A DNA stretch of 64,000 nucleotides from Schoenoplectus triqueter (lineage: Eukaryota; Streptophyta; Magnoliopsida; Poales; Cyperaceae), in contig CAXKVV010002172.1 of NCBI GenBank assembly GCA_964058805.1, forward strand, positions 104,016 through 168,015. Direction: 5' to 3'. A program made the translations under genes and the position numbers. The notes under the pieces are model-generated. The model searched no databases, had not been told where the DNA came from, and saw only the letters and a list, made by a program, of their open reading frames with translations. Of the stretch, positions 24,127 to 34,131 are shown one piece after another; within the stretch, counting starts at the first letter, position 1, and the number at the start of each line of letters is the position of its first letter.

Positions 24127-24253
24127 TGACACGTGTCAGCATTTCATTGGGCCACCTCATGCCACGTGTCAGCCCCCCATTGGTCCACCTCAGCCATGTG
24201 GGCCCTACACCCCTACAGACCTGACAAGTGGGCCCCACCTATGCCACGTGGCA
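24127..24253. promoter_or_regulatory. Three G-box/ABRE palindromes
   Basis: TGACACGTGTCA (24127-24138), CCACGTGTCA (CACGTG at 24163-24168) and TGCCACGTGGCA (24242-24253) all contain ACGTGKC, the core recognised by plant bZIP (ABRE) and bHLH factors. Two are perfect 12-bp palindromes. Stress or ABA responsiveness of the LTR is an inference. Confidence 0.55.
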
Positions 24254-25674
24254 GTCAGCCACTGGTCCACATCAGCAGTCACTCCAACAAGCAGAGACAA
24301 GTGGCAGCATGCTATAAGGCCACCTCAACAGCCAGGTGCCATGTGGCCTTCCCTTATTGGTCCACCTCACTACTGCGAACCCCACTATACCATAACACGA
24401 CTGACAAGTGGGCCTCACTGGGTGCCACATGGCATGCACTCACTGGTGCCATGTCATCATACAGTGTGTACAAGGAGTGACAAATGGCTTCCTATGATTG
24501 GTACAGGGCAACACAAGGTGCCACATGGCACTACATCGCAGAGCCACATCATACACCATTAACAGATCATTAATACTAAGGGTTTGTTTAATAAAGCAAT
24601 CAACCAATCAGGCAGAGCCACCTCAGCCTATTAACCCTAATCATCATGCTAATCAACTGCTAAATGAAATGCCTAAACTATTAAATCTGACATGTGGGAC
24701 CCAGTAGTCAGGTTAATATGAGTAGGCGCATGAGATGAAAGCTGTAAGCTGAGTCTATTCAATCTGCCTCTTTAATCCAGCGCAATTCAATTTAAAACAA
24801 GAGATGAAAAGGAGATGAACCTGGTGCATGCTTCCCCAGTCGCTGGTCTACTCTCTCCTGGCGCTTTGGTGCACGTGTGCCTAGCCCGTCCAGTCCAGTC
24901 GAAGACTCCCCCCGCTCTCTCTTCTTCTTCTCCTCGCGCGCGATCGCTGGCTTCTTCCCATGGCGTCTCACCATTACGAGAGGTTTCAAAACAGATGACA
25001 AGCATCAATGCTTCGATCGGGGAAGTGAGAACAAAAGGATAACAGTGAAGGAAGAATTGAACAACAAGATTACCACAATTTGAATTGAAGCAGCGACGGT
25101 GTGCTTTCAAAGAAACGTGATTGAGCGCTTTAAACACCAAATTGAGCACACAGAGGGCTTCTTTATGCTAAGGCGATGCCGATTGGTAGGCAATTGCAAT
25201 ATAGTGCAATGAAAGGAAGGGCTAAGAGTGAAGAATTGATAAGAGCAGTAATGGAGAGGCAGATCCAATAAGCGCTCTAGAGATCGAATTGAATGGTGAA
25301 AAAGCTTATTCAGATCAAGGCGATGTTAATCGACATGGATTGAAAAGGCAATTGAGTAAAAGATGGTGAATTTAGCTAGGAGGAGAAACGGGCTAAAAAT
25401 GCAGTTTAGAAATTGAGTGAAGAACTATGCAATTGAGGGAGAAAGGGGTCTTAGCAACGAGATGGAAGTGTTTAAGCATGGTTTGGCAGTGAAGGGCCAC
25501 TCACCGGTTGAAATAGGCGCTCAATTGAGCCAAAGAGTTGCGGCACAGTCAAAGGATAACAGAAAACGGTTATTGCAGTTCCACAACAAGCACAACTTGA
25601 TCTCAACCATCCAGGCAAGTGTAATGAAGGGTGGAGATGTATCCAAGCTGGCAATCCGAGTGGAAGGCAGCCAA

Positions 25675-25718
25675 CCAATCACAATTGGGTTAATTGGCCG
25701 GTTCTAGCCTATATAAAC
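25675..25718 (+). promoter_or_regulatory. Probable main LTR promoter (CCAAT and TATATAAAC)
   Basis: CCAAT (25675-25679) is followed by TATATAAAC (25710-25718). Transcription would start near 25745, in the CACACCCATACACAC-rich leader. The old LTR fragment begins within this same leader. The identical promoter in the 3' LTR is at about 45886-45929. Confidence 0.55.
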
Positions 25719-26094
25719 TAAAAAATCAGCAACAGTAAGGGGAGGAGGCCATTAGAATAGCAGTTAAGAGCATACACACACCCATACACACCCAATAGTG
25801 ATCACAGAGGAAAAAGAGAGCCTTTTATAAGAGCTAATAAGAAGAATTCGAGTAATTGAGATTTCTGTCAAAGCTTGAGGTAATCAATCATGTGAATTGA
25901 TTCAATTAGCATATATTTTTGTTTTCTTCTCTAGAATCTTTGCTATTTGATACATTTTTATGAGAATTTCTTGATCAACTTTACTATTGGGGTCTATTTT
26001 CTTAAAATCTCCTTTACTTCTCTTCTGATCTTGCCATTTCTTGTTATTAGAATTGATTGTTGAATAATATCATAATATCCAGTGAGCCACTGGC

Positions 26095-26399
26095 CCAATT
26101 ACAAAGTAATTGGTGAGCCTTTAGGCCTGGATTGATCACAAATACTAAGAATTCATGATTATATGATTTCCATGGTAAATTTTCATTTCTTGATTAACTT
26201 CTTTGTATTCATTCGCATAATGACTTAAGGTATGAACTTGCTATCTCTTAATCACCTTGATTGTATGATTCATTCAGCTAAGAACCTAGGCTTTGCAATT
26301 TTGTATTGAAATTGTTTAATCTGATATGGAACAGTATACTGCTAAATCGATTAACACTATTACAATCTCAGCGAGCCACTGGCCCTAGCTGAAGCTGGG
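26095..26399 (+). other. Two framed hairpins in the LTR leader (young copy)
   Basis: CCAATTAC-aaa-GTAATTGG (26095-26113) and CCTAGCT-ga-AGCTGGG (26384-26399) lie between 'gccactggcc' and 'gcctttaggcctg'. Relative to the old LTR, the first stem has swapped a C-G pair for T-A on both arms. The second keeps pairing through a U-G wobble. Confidence 0.72.
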
Positions 26400-26473
26400 T
26401 GTGCCTTTAGGCCTGAGAGGTGTTAATTGAATAAGAATGGTTAGTGAGTGCTCCAAGTTGACAATAAATTAGA

Positions 26474-26495
26474 AATGGTACCGATCGGTACCATT
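26474..26495. other. 22-bp perfect palindrome
   Basis: The palindrome is centred on GGTACCGATCGGTACC with AAT/ATT extensions. The corresponding site in the old LTR (741-756, GGTACTGATCGGTATC) still pairs along its length if U-G wobbles are allowed. Confidence 0.75.
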
Positions 26496-27119
26496 CTTGA
26501 ATCACAGGTGCTCCAACACGATTGCTGATGAATGATATCCTTTATAACCATCTAAGATCAACTTAATACATTCAGGCGATGCTCAATAGTTTTATAATTG
26601 TCCAGAATCTTGATTAATTGTGTTGAATTTGGCAAAGGAAAGGTCTTGATACCGGTTCCAGTTGGTACACTAACTGGCATTGTTATGCGAGTGTCAATCG
26701 ACGTATGGATCTCTGATCAGACGCCACCGAAGGACTCAATGCATTAAGACGACGCTAGGACGCTGATCTGATCGGAAAAGGAGTGTTCCGGTCACCGGGA
26801 ACGCTATGTTGCACTAATCCTAAAGCATCGCAAGGTCGGAGGCTTAGAGAATCTCCTCCGCACGAATATTGAAACGTCCGATAATCTTGAAGATTCTTCA
26901 ACGAATGAGATATAACAAAAGTTTAAAAATCCGAGCGGGAAATAATCTGGGCCTTACATATATTAAACACGTATCTCAACTAGATCTAACGGCCCAAGTA
27001 TAAATGAAACATTTGAATAAACTAGGCGCCAATCTTGGAGCAGATCTGGCGGCCCAGATTAGGCCCAATAATTAAATAATAAACAGAATAGTAATAATAT
27101 AGAGTAAATAAATGATTTG

Positions 27120-28287
27120 AAAATGCTCCTGAACTCCAAATTGACTCAAATTTATTTCTAAAATTTTCTTATTTTTCATACTATTTTTCTATACAATAAT
27201 ATTCTAGTTTTAAAAATATAATCATAGTAAAACAATTTAAAAGCAAAAGATATTACCTATATTGATATGTTTGACCTAGCTTTGACTTGTCATTTTAAAT
27301 ACTATAAAAATTCCAAAAATATAAATAAAAATCATAAATAATAACTAGATATATTTTTCTGATTTTTCAAGTGATTTTTCATGAAATAATAATGACAATA
27401 GCAATATGCAATAATAAATAATGATGTTAGCTCTATTCTTTGATAAATAAAAATAAATAATAATAGATATTATGTTGATATTTTCTGTAAAAAAAAAAAG
27501 AATAATAAAAATAAATAGCACAAAATATGCAAAAGTATATACTACCATGGTAATAAATAGCAAAAAAAATACATTTTCTTTTATAATAAAAATGATAATA
27601 TAGTTTTATAATATGAATTGTACTTCTTTTGTTATTTCTATACAAATATACAATAAAAATATTTTTGATGAATAAAATGCAATAAGAATAATAGTTGTAA
27701 TAAAAATATAATGAATTTCATCTCTTATGGCTATTTTTCAACTAATAATAGTAATAATAAAAAAAAAATCTTATATTTTTCTATGGGTAATAAGTAGAAA
27801 TAATAAATGAATAGTATAATAAATGAAATAGAATATTAATAATGATTTCTTTTTAGCTATTATGGATTTTAAAAATAAAAAAAATAATAAATAATAAAGA
27901 AATAATAATAATAAAATAATATAGCTAGCTATCTTTTGATTTGTAAATAATTCCTACATAATGAATAGTGTTTCAACACAATAGAATATAATAATAAAAT
28001 TCTATTACTTTGGCTATTTTAAAAATACAAATAAAAAATCATAGCCATTTTATTTTCTATTATTTTTGTAAGTGATTTTCTACAAAATAAATAGAGTTTA
28101 AAAAATAATAAAAACAAAATTCTACTATTTTAGCTATTATAAAAATCCCAAAAATATAAATAAAACTCTAGTTAATAGCTAACCCCTTTTCCTATTATTT
28201 TGTAAATAATTTTCTATAGGAATAGATAGAGCCTAAGAATAAAAAAAAATAATAAAATATAATAATAATAAAAATAATAATAAGAAT

Positions 28288-28323
<36 letters not shown>

Positions 28324-28370
28324 ATCTTTATAATAAAAATAATAATGGAAGATATTATATAATAGACTTT
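27120..28370. other. AT-rich LTR core with (AAT)n microsatellite
   Basis: This is very AT-rich DNA with repeated 'ttttctacaaaataaatag' and 'agctattataaaaatccc' phrases. The run of AAT/ATA units is at about 28248-28325 (28458-28535 plus 20 kb in the other LTR). There is no gene. Confidence 0.8.
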
Positions 28371-28462
28371 GTGCATTTCAGAAATGAATAAATATGCTCA
28401 CATAAGGAGTGTAGAGCCACATAAGAATATTTGCACACATGATATAACATTTAGAATGATTA

Positions 28463-28779
28463 GTCAAGACGAGAACATCTTGACGAAGGATAAATAAGGT
28501 TGCAACGACAACACGAAAAGATGCGTTGAGACAGGAACATCTTGACGTAGGATGATTAAGGCTTCGATAGCAATATGAAGAAGATATGTCAAGACAAGAA
28601 CATCTTGACGTAGAATGATGAAGGCTTTGATAGCAACATGAGAGGATATGTCGAGACAAGAACATCTCGACACTTGATGAAGAATAATAAGATACGTTGA
28701 GACAAGAACATCTTGACGTAAAATGACTAAGGCTTTGATAGCAACATGAGGAGATATGTCGAGACAAGAACATCTTGAC
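28463..28779 (+). repeat. Tandem hairpins, GTCAAGA-8 nt-TCTTGAC family
   Basis: Six stem-loops each have a 7-bp stem and an 8-nt loop (mostly CAAGAACA). They start at 28463, 28525, 28588, 28650, 28696 and 28758, about 62 bp apart with one 46-bp step. The arms are GTCAAGA/TCTTGAC, GTTGAGA/TCTTGAC, GTCAAGA/TCTTGAC, GTCGAGA/TCTCGAC, GTTGAGA/TCTTGAC and GTCGAGA/TCTTGAC. A-U to G-C changes are compensated, and the mismatched forms are G-U wobbles on the plus strand. The 3' LTR copy is at 48673-48989. Confidence 0.85.
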
Positions 28780-28804
28780 GCTTGATGAAGAATAACCAGA
28801 GCTG

Positions 28805-29138
28805 CGACATCAACATGGAGATACATGTCGACTCTGAGGAAGAAGAACATTACGATGTCCGAGAGAGGCGACATCTTAATGACTCACTACCATGAGCAAG
28901 TAACTCATGATTAAATACGCTCACACGAGGGGTGTAGGGCAACATAGTAATTTTGCACAAGTAATACAACATATAGAATGATCAGTCGGGATAAGAACAC
29001 CTTGACGTTCGCTGAAGAATGACCAAAGCTACGACATCAGCATGGAGAGATATGTCGATTTTGAAGAAGAAGAACATTACGATGTCCGAGAGAAGTGACA
29101 TCTTAATGACTCGGTGTCATGAACAAGTAATTCATGAC
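28805..29138 (+). other. Paired longer hairpins, duplicated
   Basis: The stems are CGACAT/ATGTCG (28805-28830) and GATGTC/GACATC capped by CATTA/TAATG (28848-28881). A third is CATGAG-caagtaa-CTCATG (28891-28909). The whole set recurs from about 29034, ending in CATGAA-caagtaa-TTCATG (29118-29136). The closing pair changed from G-C to A-T on both arms while the loop stayed caagtaa. Confidence 0.78.
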
Positions 29139-29211
29139 CATTTGAACTAGCAAGACTGAACTCATCCGTCGATAAGTTTGTCTTCTGGTTCATCTCCCGA
29201 GACCGTGAGAT

Positions 29212-29791
29212 TGAATCGCTCCGTAGTAGATTCATCAACAAAACAGTGAATGTGAACCGTTCTGTAGATAGGTTCCTTCACTAACACATGCCTCAATGTT
29301 GAACTGGCTCAGTGCTTCAGGTTTGACATTGTGTGTAATTGTGTTTCCTAGGTTTATGAATCAGCTTAGTGCTTCGAATTCATGATCTAGAAGATCGGTG
29401 AGAAGAAACACGTGGGCCATATCCACCCTTCTCCTGATTCACCAACCTCAAGATCAACCGGCTCAGCGCTTCGAGTTGTATTTTGTGTGATTGGTTGTTG
29501 ACTAGTTAAGATTGAACCGTTCTGTAGTAGGTTTATCTTCTAGATCAACAGAGGTTGAGTCGTTCTGTATGTAGACTCACCTCAAGCCCCTCTGAAGAGA
29601 TTAACCTGGTCTGTAAGTAAGGTTACATCTCGAGGTGGCATAGACTGAACCGATCTGTTTGTAGGTTCGTCTTCCATAGGACAAAACCGATCTGTTTGTA
29701 GGTTTGTCTTCCATAGAGATTGAACCGATCTGTTTGTAGGTTCGTCTTCCGTAGGGTTAAATAAAGATTGAACCGATCTGTTTGTAGGTTC
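29212..29791 (+). repeat. Hairpin array, GAACC/GGTTC family (young copy)
   Basis: A near-constant 11-12 nt loop (g-t/a-tctgt...gta) sits between varying arms. They are TGAATC/GATTCA (29212-29234), GAACC/GGTTC (29254-29275), GAACC/GGTTT (29514-29534), TGAGTC/GACTCA (29556-29579), TAACCT/AGGTTA (29602-29625), GAACC/GGTTC (29647-29668), AAACC/GGTTT (29684-29705), GAACC/GGTTC (29722-29743) and GAACC/GGTTC (29770-29791). Stem bases change on both sides together. The 3' LTR copy ends near 50001. Confidence 0.85.
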
Positions 29792-30114
29792 GTTTTCCAT
29801 GAACCCCTTTTTTATGAACCTAGACGACCACTTGACCATCTTTTAACTATACTATTTGCTTCTCTCTTTCAAAGATCCAGAGGTGCCTCGAGGTTAGTAG
29901 CCCAGGGTAATTAACGGTGGGGGCTTGCGCCCACCGGAATCTACAAGAACTCACAATCACTAAAAACCCCCTGAATGTGCATCCAAATATCTCTAAACGG
30001 CAGAATCAGCCGACACCCAGCAGATGCACGCTCGGGAGGGATCTCCGTGTCCTTCTTCCGCAACCCATCGCCCAGCGGCGGTGCGGAGCGCGCGAAAAAG
30101 GGTCGCACAGGATC

Positions 30115-30132
30115 TGGCACGCCCGGTGGGAC
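30115..30132 (+). promoter_or_regulatory. Primer-binding site of the giant element
   Basis: TGGCACGCCCGGTGGGAC lies five bases after the LTR terminus, the position and form expected for a plant gypsy primer-binding site. I cannot assign the tRNA with certainty. Confidence 0.8.
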
Positions 30133-30210
30133 CTAGATTCTCCTCTTATCTCTGAAAGAGAGAGGCAAATAGAATAGTTAAGAGATACAAGTGGTCTTCT
30201 ATGTGCTAAA

Positions 30211-33200
30211 ATGACTAATAATTTTCAAGTATTTTTGTTTTTGCAGGAAATGGCATTCTTTGGAAACTTCAACCTCGCTCCCTACACCGTCACTCCTGCA
30301 AAGAGCCCAGAGGGCAAATTGTTCATGTTCTTCGGGACCATCCCGCAAGAACTCACCATCTACGGCCCAGCTCCAGTGGCCACGATCACTCCCGCAACCG
30401 TCCGGATCTCCATCCCGGACGAGGAGGAGGACTCGATCACCCTGACTCCCAAGGGGATCTCAAACAATGTCATGGCCCCTCCTACTACCTCCCCAAAGAG
30501 GAGAAGCCGACCGTCCAAGAGGACAGCCCCAACGGCCGCAGCCCAAACTACCTGCAACTCTCAAGCATCCAGGAAGAGGGCCCTGGACACATACCAAAAT
30601 CAGCTGGTGGCTAGGCCAGCTATCCCAGTCTCTAACAAATTCACAGCCCTCCGAATAGTGGCCAAGAACTCGGCCACAGGCCAGCTCCGCCAGGCATGGG
30701 AGGTGCCTAAGCCCACACCTCGCCCAATTCAAAGGCCCCAGCGCCGCCAGGACAAGTCTCAAGCCCCTGCAGAGGCCATCTATAAGGCTCACAGGGCCCT
30801 CAAGCAGAGGAAGAGCGTGAGAAACGCTAGGTCGAGACAATACGTCTCCCGCCCCGATCAATCTCAAGGTATGGCTCAGCCGCAAGCCATTGTCTCAACT
30901 CCGCACCCAAGGAGGTTTATACCAAAGGCAACACCTAGCACCCAGCAGGTGTGGGTCCCGAAGGGTTCTCAGCCAACAAAACCCCAGTTTCAAGCCCAGC
31001 CCAGCAAGGCCGGCAAATCTAACGCTCCGCCCGAGAGTGTGTTCAGCCGCCTAGGTCAAAAGAGTGTGTTCAGCCGATTAGGCTCAAGAATACCACTTAG
31101 TAGTCTGAAAATAACTGCTCCTGACCAAGCAAAGAAGAAGAGAAGAACCGCTCGCTATGAAGAGCACTTCTCAGTCAACACTATCAGCATAAGCTATGAT
31201 ACTGATCCGGACACTGATGCTGAGGTGAATATGACCCAGGATGATCAGTCCCCGCCTAATCAAGCTCACGTCACCAATACCAACAAAAATAATGGTAGAA
31301 AAGGGAGACCTCCCAAGAGAGCCAACCCCGAGGGTAACAGCAGGGAAGGGGAAGATCATAACGAAAACCCTGACTTTTTCGATAATGAAGATGACGTTGA
31401 GACACGTCCCGAAGTGCCCATCGATGAAATTGAAATATTAAAAGGCCACATCGAGGCACGGGACGAAGAGCTGATTAGGCAACGGGAGCTAATCGCTACC
31501 ATGCTGAAACAAAATGAAGAATTGATTAAGGCGGTCAAATCATTACAAGAATCACAAGACACCAATTTCAAAGCTGGTAGCTCCCGTCAAGAAGGGGTCC
31601 ACAGTACCAAAAGCAATCATAAGGGAAAACAACCCGTCGATTCTAAACCCCATCCACATAGAACTATAGAAGTGGAGGCTGAACCAACGGGAATATCCCG
31701 AAAAGAGATTCAAGCCATGATTGCCCAGCAAATGCAAATAGCTGGAGGTGGATACGCTATCCCTCCCGTCAAAAACTGTGGACATCCATACCCCGCCATA
31801 TATGATTTGGAAGAATATCCTAAAGGGTATGTGATCCCCCGTTTCAGGACCTTCTCCGGGGAGGGCAATAAAGACCTAAACCCCGAACAACACCTGGCCC
31901 ATTTTGTAGCCTCGTGCGGCAACACGGGCGGCAATGATGCACTGTTGTTAAGACAATTCCCTCAGAGCTTGGTGGGAACCGCTTTCCAATGGTATTATTC
32001 ATTAGAAAACAATAGCATCAGGACCTGGGACGAGATGGCAGACTCGTTCAGGGCGCGATTTGTCATGGTGTCTGACAAGATAAACATAGCCGATCTGGCA
32101 AGCACTAAACCCAAGAAAGGGGAGTCAATGACAGATTTTATCAATAGATGGCGGAACCTCAGCATCAAATGCGACCGCACATTAACCGAAGATGAGGCCG
32201 TCAACCTAATCATGAAAAACATTGACGGGTGGATGGGCATGCTTCTTGGTGTGACAAAGGTCAACACATTCAAAGACTTGCTCAGATCAGTATCCAATAT
32301 GGAAAGAATGTCACCGCACACCGTGCCGAACTTCATGAACAATAGGCCGCAACGAGGAGCCCGAGCCGAGACTAAAGTGGCATTCACCTCGTTAAAAGAT
32401 AAGATGGTTGCTAACGCAGATACCCAAAGCGGCAGCAGTGGCACAAATGGCAACAATTATAATAAGGGACCCAGGCCCAATCCAGGAGGGAGTTCACGGA
32501 GTTTCGAGTCCCTCAAACAAAAGAAATCTAAACCGTACTCTTTCAGAAGAGATAAAGTTGCCCAAATCTTCAGAGGGGCCCTAAAGAACGGTCTAACCCT
32601 GCCGGCCAGTAAACGCCCGGAAGATGCCGATAAATCGGACGAACCCAACTTCTGCCCATACCACAGAGTACTAGGGCACTCAATTGAAGATTGCTGGGTC
32701 TTCAAAGATTGGGTCGAGAAGGCATACAAAAACGGTGAAATTACTTTACCTAAAGGGTTCTTGCAAAGCCCATCGGCCCATGAACAGGCCAATATGATCT
32801 CTCACGAGGAAGAGAAGATCCCGGACCAATTAAGTGAAGACCAGGAAGAACAATGGACTACACACTTATCGAAAAAGTCGATTAAAATGCTTAGAGCTCT
32901 TAAGAAAGAACCCGGCATGAGATGGAAAGACGACATCACGCCAGTAGTCCCACCAAAACCCAGGGTATATTATAAGGTGGACCAGAGCCAAGACCAGGTT
33001 CTTAAGAAGAGAAAGAAGCATAGAAACAACAAGTCCAAAAAGAATAAAATTGAAGAGTACGAGCAGGGCAGTCCCGAGGCGATCACCCTCCAACACTTCA
33101 TCTCCAAAGAAGACTGGGAGAAGTTAACCCTAGGTCAAAAGAAAGAAGATATAGATGAGGAAATAAATAAGGAAGAAAGCGAAGAGATCTGGGGTGCTTC

Positions 33201-34110
33201 GTGCAACATGGTATATTCTTCTCACGACGAAGATATGCCAACATTAGAGGAGATGTTCTTCCTAAATGACGAAGGGGAAGCAAGCACCTCTGGGACCAAA
33301 AATGAAGAATGTAAAGCCGTGCTCCGGTCCGGGACTTACATACCTGAGAGACAAGCCCCCAAGGATTCCGATAAAGGAAAGGATAAGGCCCTGAATAAAG
33401 GTAAAGAGGCTGAGAACCTAAGCAAGAACCCAGAAAAGACCCGGTCGACGGGCGAAGAATACAATGTGTTGGCACATCTGCGTAAGATCCCAGCGCTATT
33501 AAGCATATTTGATGCGTTGATGATGTCGCAAGACCTAAGGGAGGTGCTAATCCAGGCCTTGCAAGATCCCGAGAAGTACAAGTCATACTTCATAGAGCAA
33601 AATATGCAAGAAGCCCTATTCACCGCCAAGCGGGCCGCTTGCATAAATTTCACGGACGACGACCTCCTGATAGGCACCGTCGACCATAACCGCCCACTAT
33701 ACATCACCGGAAACTGCGGTGGGCAAAAGATTGGTCGTATCCTGGTCGACGCAGGGTCCTCGATCAATATCATGCCGCTCAAAACCCTGAAGACCATCAC
33801 CTTAGACGTGAAGAACCTATCTGACGAAAAGGTGATTATTCATGGCTTCAATCAAAACTCCCAAAAGGCCCTGGGAGCTATAACTCTGAACCTGCAATGC
33901 GGAAGCCTAAAAGCGCCTACTAAATTCTATGTCATTGACGCTGAAACCTCTTATCGGGCGTTGCTGGGTCGCCCGTGGCTTCACGGTAATCAGGTCATAC
34001 CCTCTACTCTGCACCAATGCTTGAAATATATCGAGAATGGTAGGCAAAAGAGAATTGATGGGGATGTCAAAATATTCGGGGTGCATGAGATTAAATTCAA
34101 TGACGCCTAA
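30211..34110 (+). CDS. Gag-protease polyprotein of the giant element
   Basis: The ORF is 1299 codons from the ATG at 30211; the ATG at 30250 follows a strong splice-acceptor-like sequence and is the likelier start. Residues to about 400 are proline- and lysine/arginine-rich and unrecognised, with a doubled SVFSRLG motif near 275. A charged coiled coil follows (about 407-450). The capsid-like retrotransposon gag domain is at about 540-700 (RFRTFSGEGNKDLNPEQHL, LVGTAFQWYYSL, SMTDFINRWRNL). The Tat-type zinc knuckle CX2HX4HX4C has C815, H818, H823 and C828. The protease is near the C-terminus, with active-site VDAGSS (D1180) and LGRPWLHGNQVIPSTLHQ after it. The ORF ends in TAA, and the same frame reopens at once into the next ORF. 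Gag would form the particle and the protease would mature it. Confidence 0.9.
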   Translation: MTNNFQVFLFLQEMAFFGNFNLAPYTVTPAKSPEGKLFMFFGTIPQELTIYGPAPVATITPATVRISIPDEEEDSITLTPKGISNNVMAPPTTSPKRRSRPSKRTAPTAAAQTTCNSQASRKRALDTYQNQLVARPAIPVSNKFTALRIVAKNSATGQLRQAWEVPKPTPRPIQRPQRRQDKSQAPAEAIYKAHRALKQRKSVRNARSRQYVSRPDQSQGMAQPQAIVSTPHPRRFIPKATPSTQQVWVPKGSQPTKPQFQAQPSKAGKSNAPPESVFSRLGQKSVFSRLGSRIPLSSLKITAPDQAKKKRRTARYEEHFSVNTISISYDTDPDTDAEVNMTQDDQSPPNQAHVTNTNKNNGRKGRPPKRANPEGNSREGEDHNENPDFFDNEDDVETRPEVPIDEIEILKGHIEARDEELIRQRELIATMLKQNEELIKAVKSLQESQDTNFKAGSSRQEGVHSTKSNHKGKQPVDSKPHPHRTIEVEAEPTGISRKEIQAMIAQQMQIAGGGYAIPPVKNCGHPYPAIYDLEEYPKGYVIPRFRTFSGEGNKDLNPEQHLAHFVASCGNTGGNDALLLRQFPQSLVGTAFQWYYSLENNSIRTWDEMADSFRARFVMVSDKINIADLASTKPKKGESMTDFINRWRNLSIKCDRTLTEDEAVNLIMKNIDGWMGMLLGVTKVNTFKDLLRSVSNMERMSPHTVPNFMNNRPQRGARAETKVAFTSLKDKMVANADTQSGSSGTNGNNYNKGPRPNPGGSSRSFESLKQKKSKPYSFRRDKVAQIFRGALKNGLTLPASKRPEDADKSDEPNFCPYHRVLGHSIEDCWVFKDWVEKAYKNGEITLPKGFLQSPSAHEQANMISHEEEKIPDQLSEDQEEQWTTHLSKKSIKMLRALKKEPGMRWKDDITPVVPPKPRVYYKVDQSQDQVLKKRKKHRNNKSKKNKIEEYEQGSPEAITLQHFISKEDWEKLTLGQKKEDIDEEINKEESEEIWGASCNMVYSSHDEDMPTLEEMFFLNDEGEASTSGTKNEECKAVLRSGTYIPERQAPKDSDKGKDKALNKGKEAENLSKNPEKTRSTGEEYNVLAHLRKIPALLSIFDALMMSQDLREVLIQALQDPEKYKSYFIEQNMQEALFTAKRAACINFTDDDLLIGTVDHNRPLYITGNCGGQKIGRILVDAGSSINIMPLKTLKTITLDVKNLSDEKVIIHGFNQNSQKALGAITLNLQCGSLKAPTKFYVIDAETSYRALLGRPWLHGNQVIPSTLHQCLKYIENGRQKRIDGDVKIFGVHEIKFNDA

Positions 34111-34131
34111 TATTTTCTACCTAAATCTACT

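Larger units (their letters stand above)
22971..24704. promoter_or_regulatory. Cluster of GTGGGNCCCAC boxes (TCP-type sites)
   Basis: Exact or near copies lie at 22971-22981, 23217-23227, 23304-23314 (GTGGACCCCAC), 24198-24208, 24228-24238, 24408-24418 and 24694-24704. Most are preceded by CTGACAA. GGNCCCAC/GTGGNCCC is the published core for plant TCP transcription factors. Binding here is an inference. Confidence 0.55.
22676..30109 (+). repeat. 5' LTR of the giant element (7434 bp)
   Basis: The 42887-50319 copy is 7433 bp and nearly identical. By eye I see differences at about 23190, 25530, 27050, 27632, 28034, 28347 and 29236, plus one base in a poly-A run near 27490. The first 3 kb is promoter-like: TATA boxes, G-boxes and GTGGGNCCCAC boxes. 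The middle is leader-like, followed by an AT-rich core (27120-28370), hairpin arrays (28460-29800) and a short conserved terminus. The small ORFs inside overlap in many frames and match no known protein. Confidence 0.95.
25880..30246 (+). other. Candidate leader intron spanning the rest of the LTR and the primer-binding site
   Basis: The donor is TTGAG|GTAATC at 25880, conserved in the older LTR at 116. The acceptor is TTTTTGTTTTTGCAG| ending at 30246, preceded by a TGACTAAT branch-like sequence at 30210-30217. The first codon after it is GAAATGGCATTC (ATG at 30250) in the gag frame. The intron would be 4.37 kb, UA-rich, and contain the hairpin arrays and the primer-binding site. Spliced RNA could then serve only as gag mRNA and unspliced RNA as genome. 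The splice signals are seen in the sequence; use of them is inferred. Confidence 0.4.

Noticed and set aside
28463..28779. CRISPR-like spacing of the ~62-bp hairpin repeats
   Set aside because: The spacers are themselves similar to each other, one step is 46 bp, and the array is part of a plant LTR. It is a tandem hairpin repeat.
22676..30109. Small ORFs of 60-136 codons inside the LTRs
   Set aside because: They overlap on both strands, recur unchanged in both LTRs, and derive from hairpin repeats or GTGGGNCCCAC-rich promoter sequence. No similarity to proteins is visible.
30115..30132. A tRNA gene at the primer-binding site
   Set aside because: Only the 18-nt complement of a tRNA 3' end is present; there is no cloverleaf.
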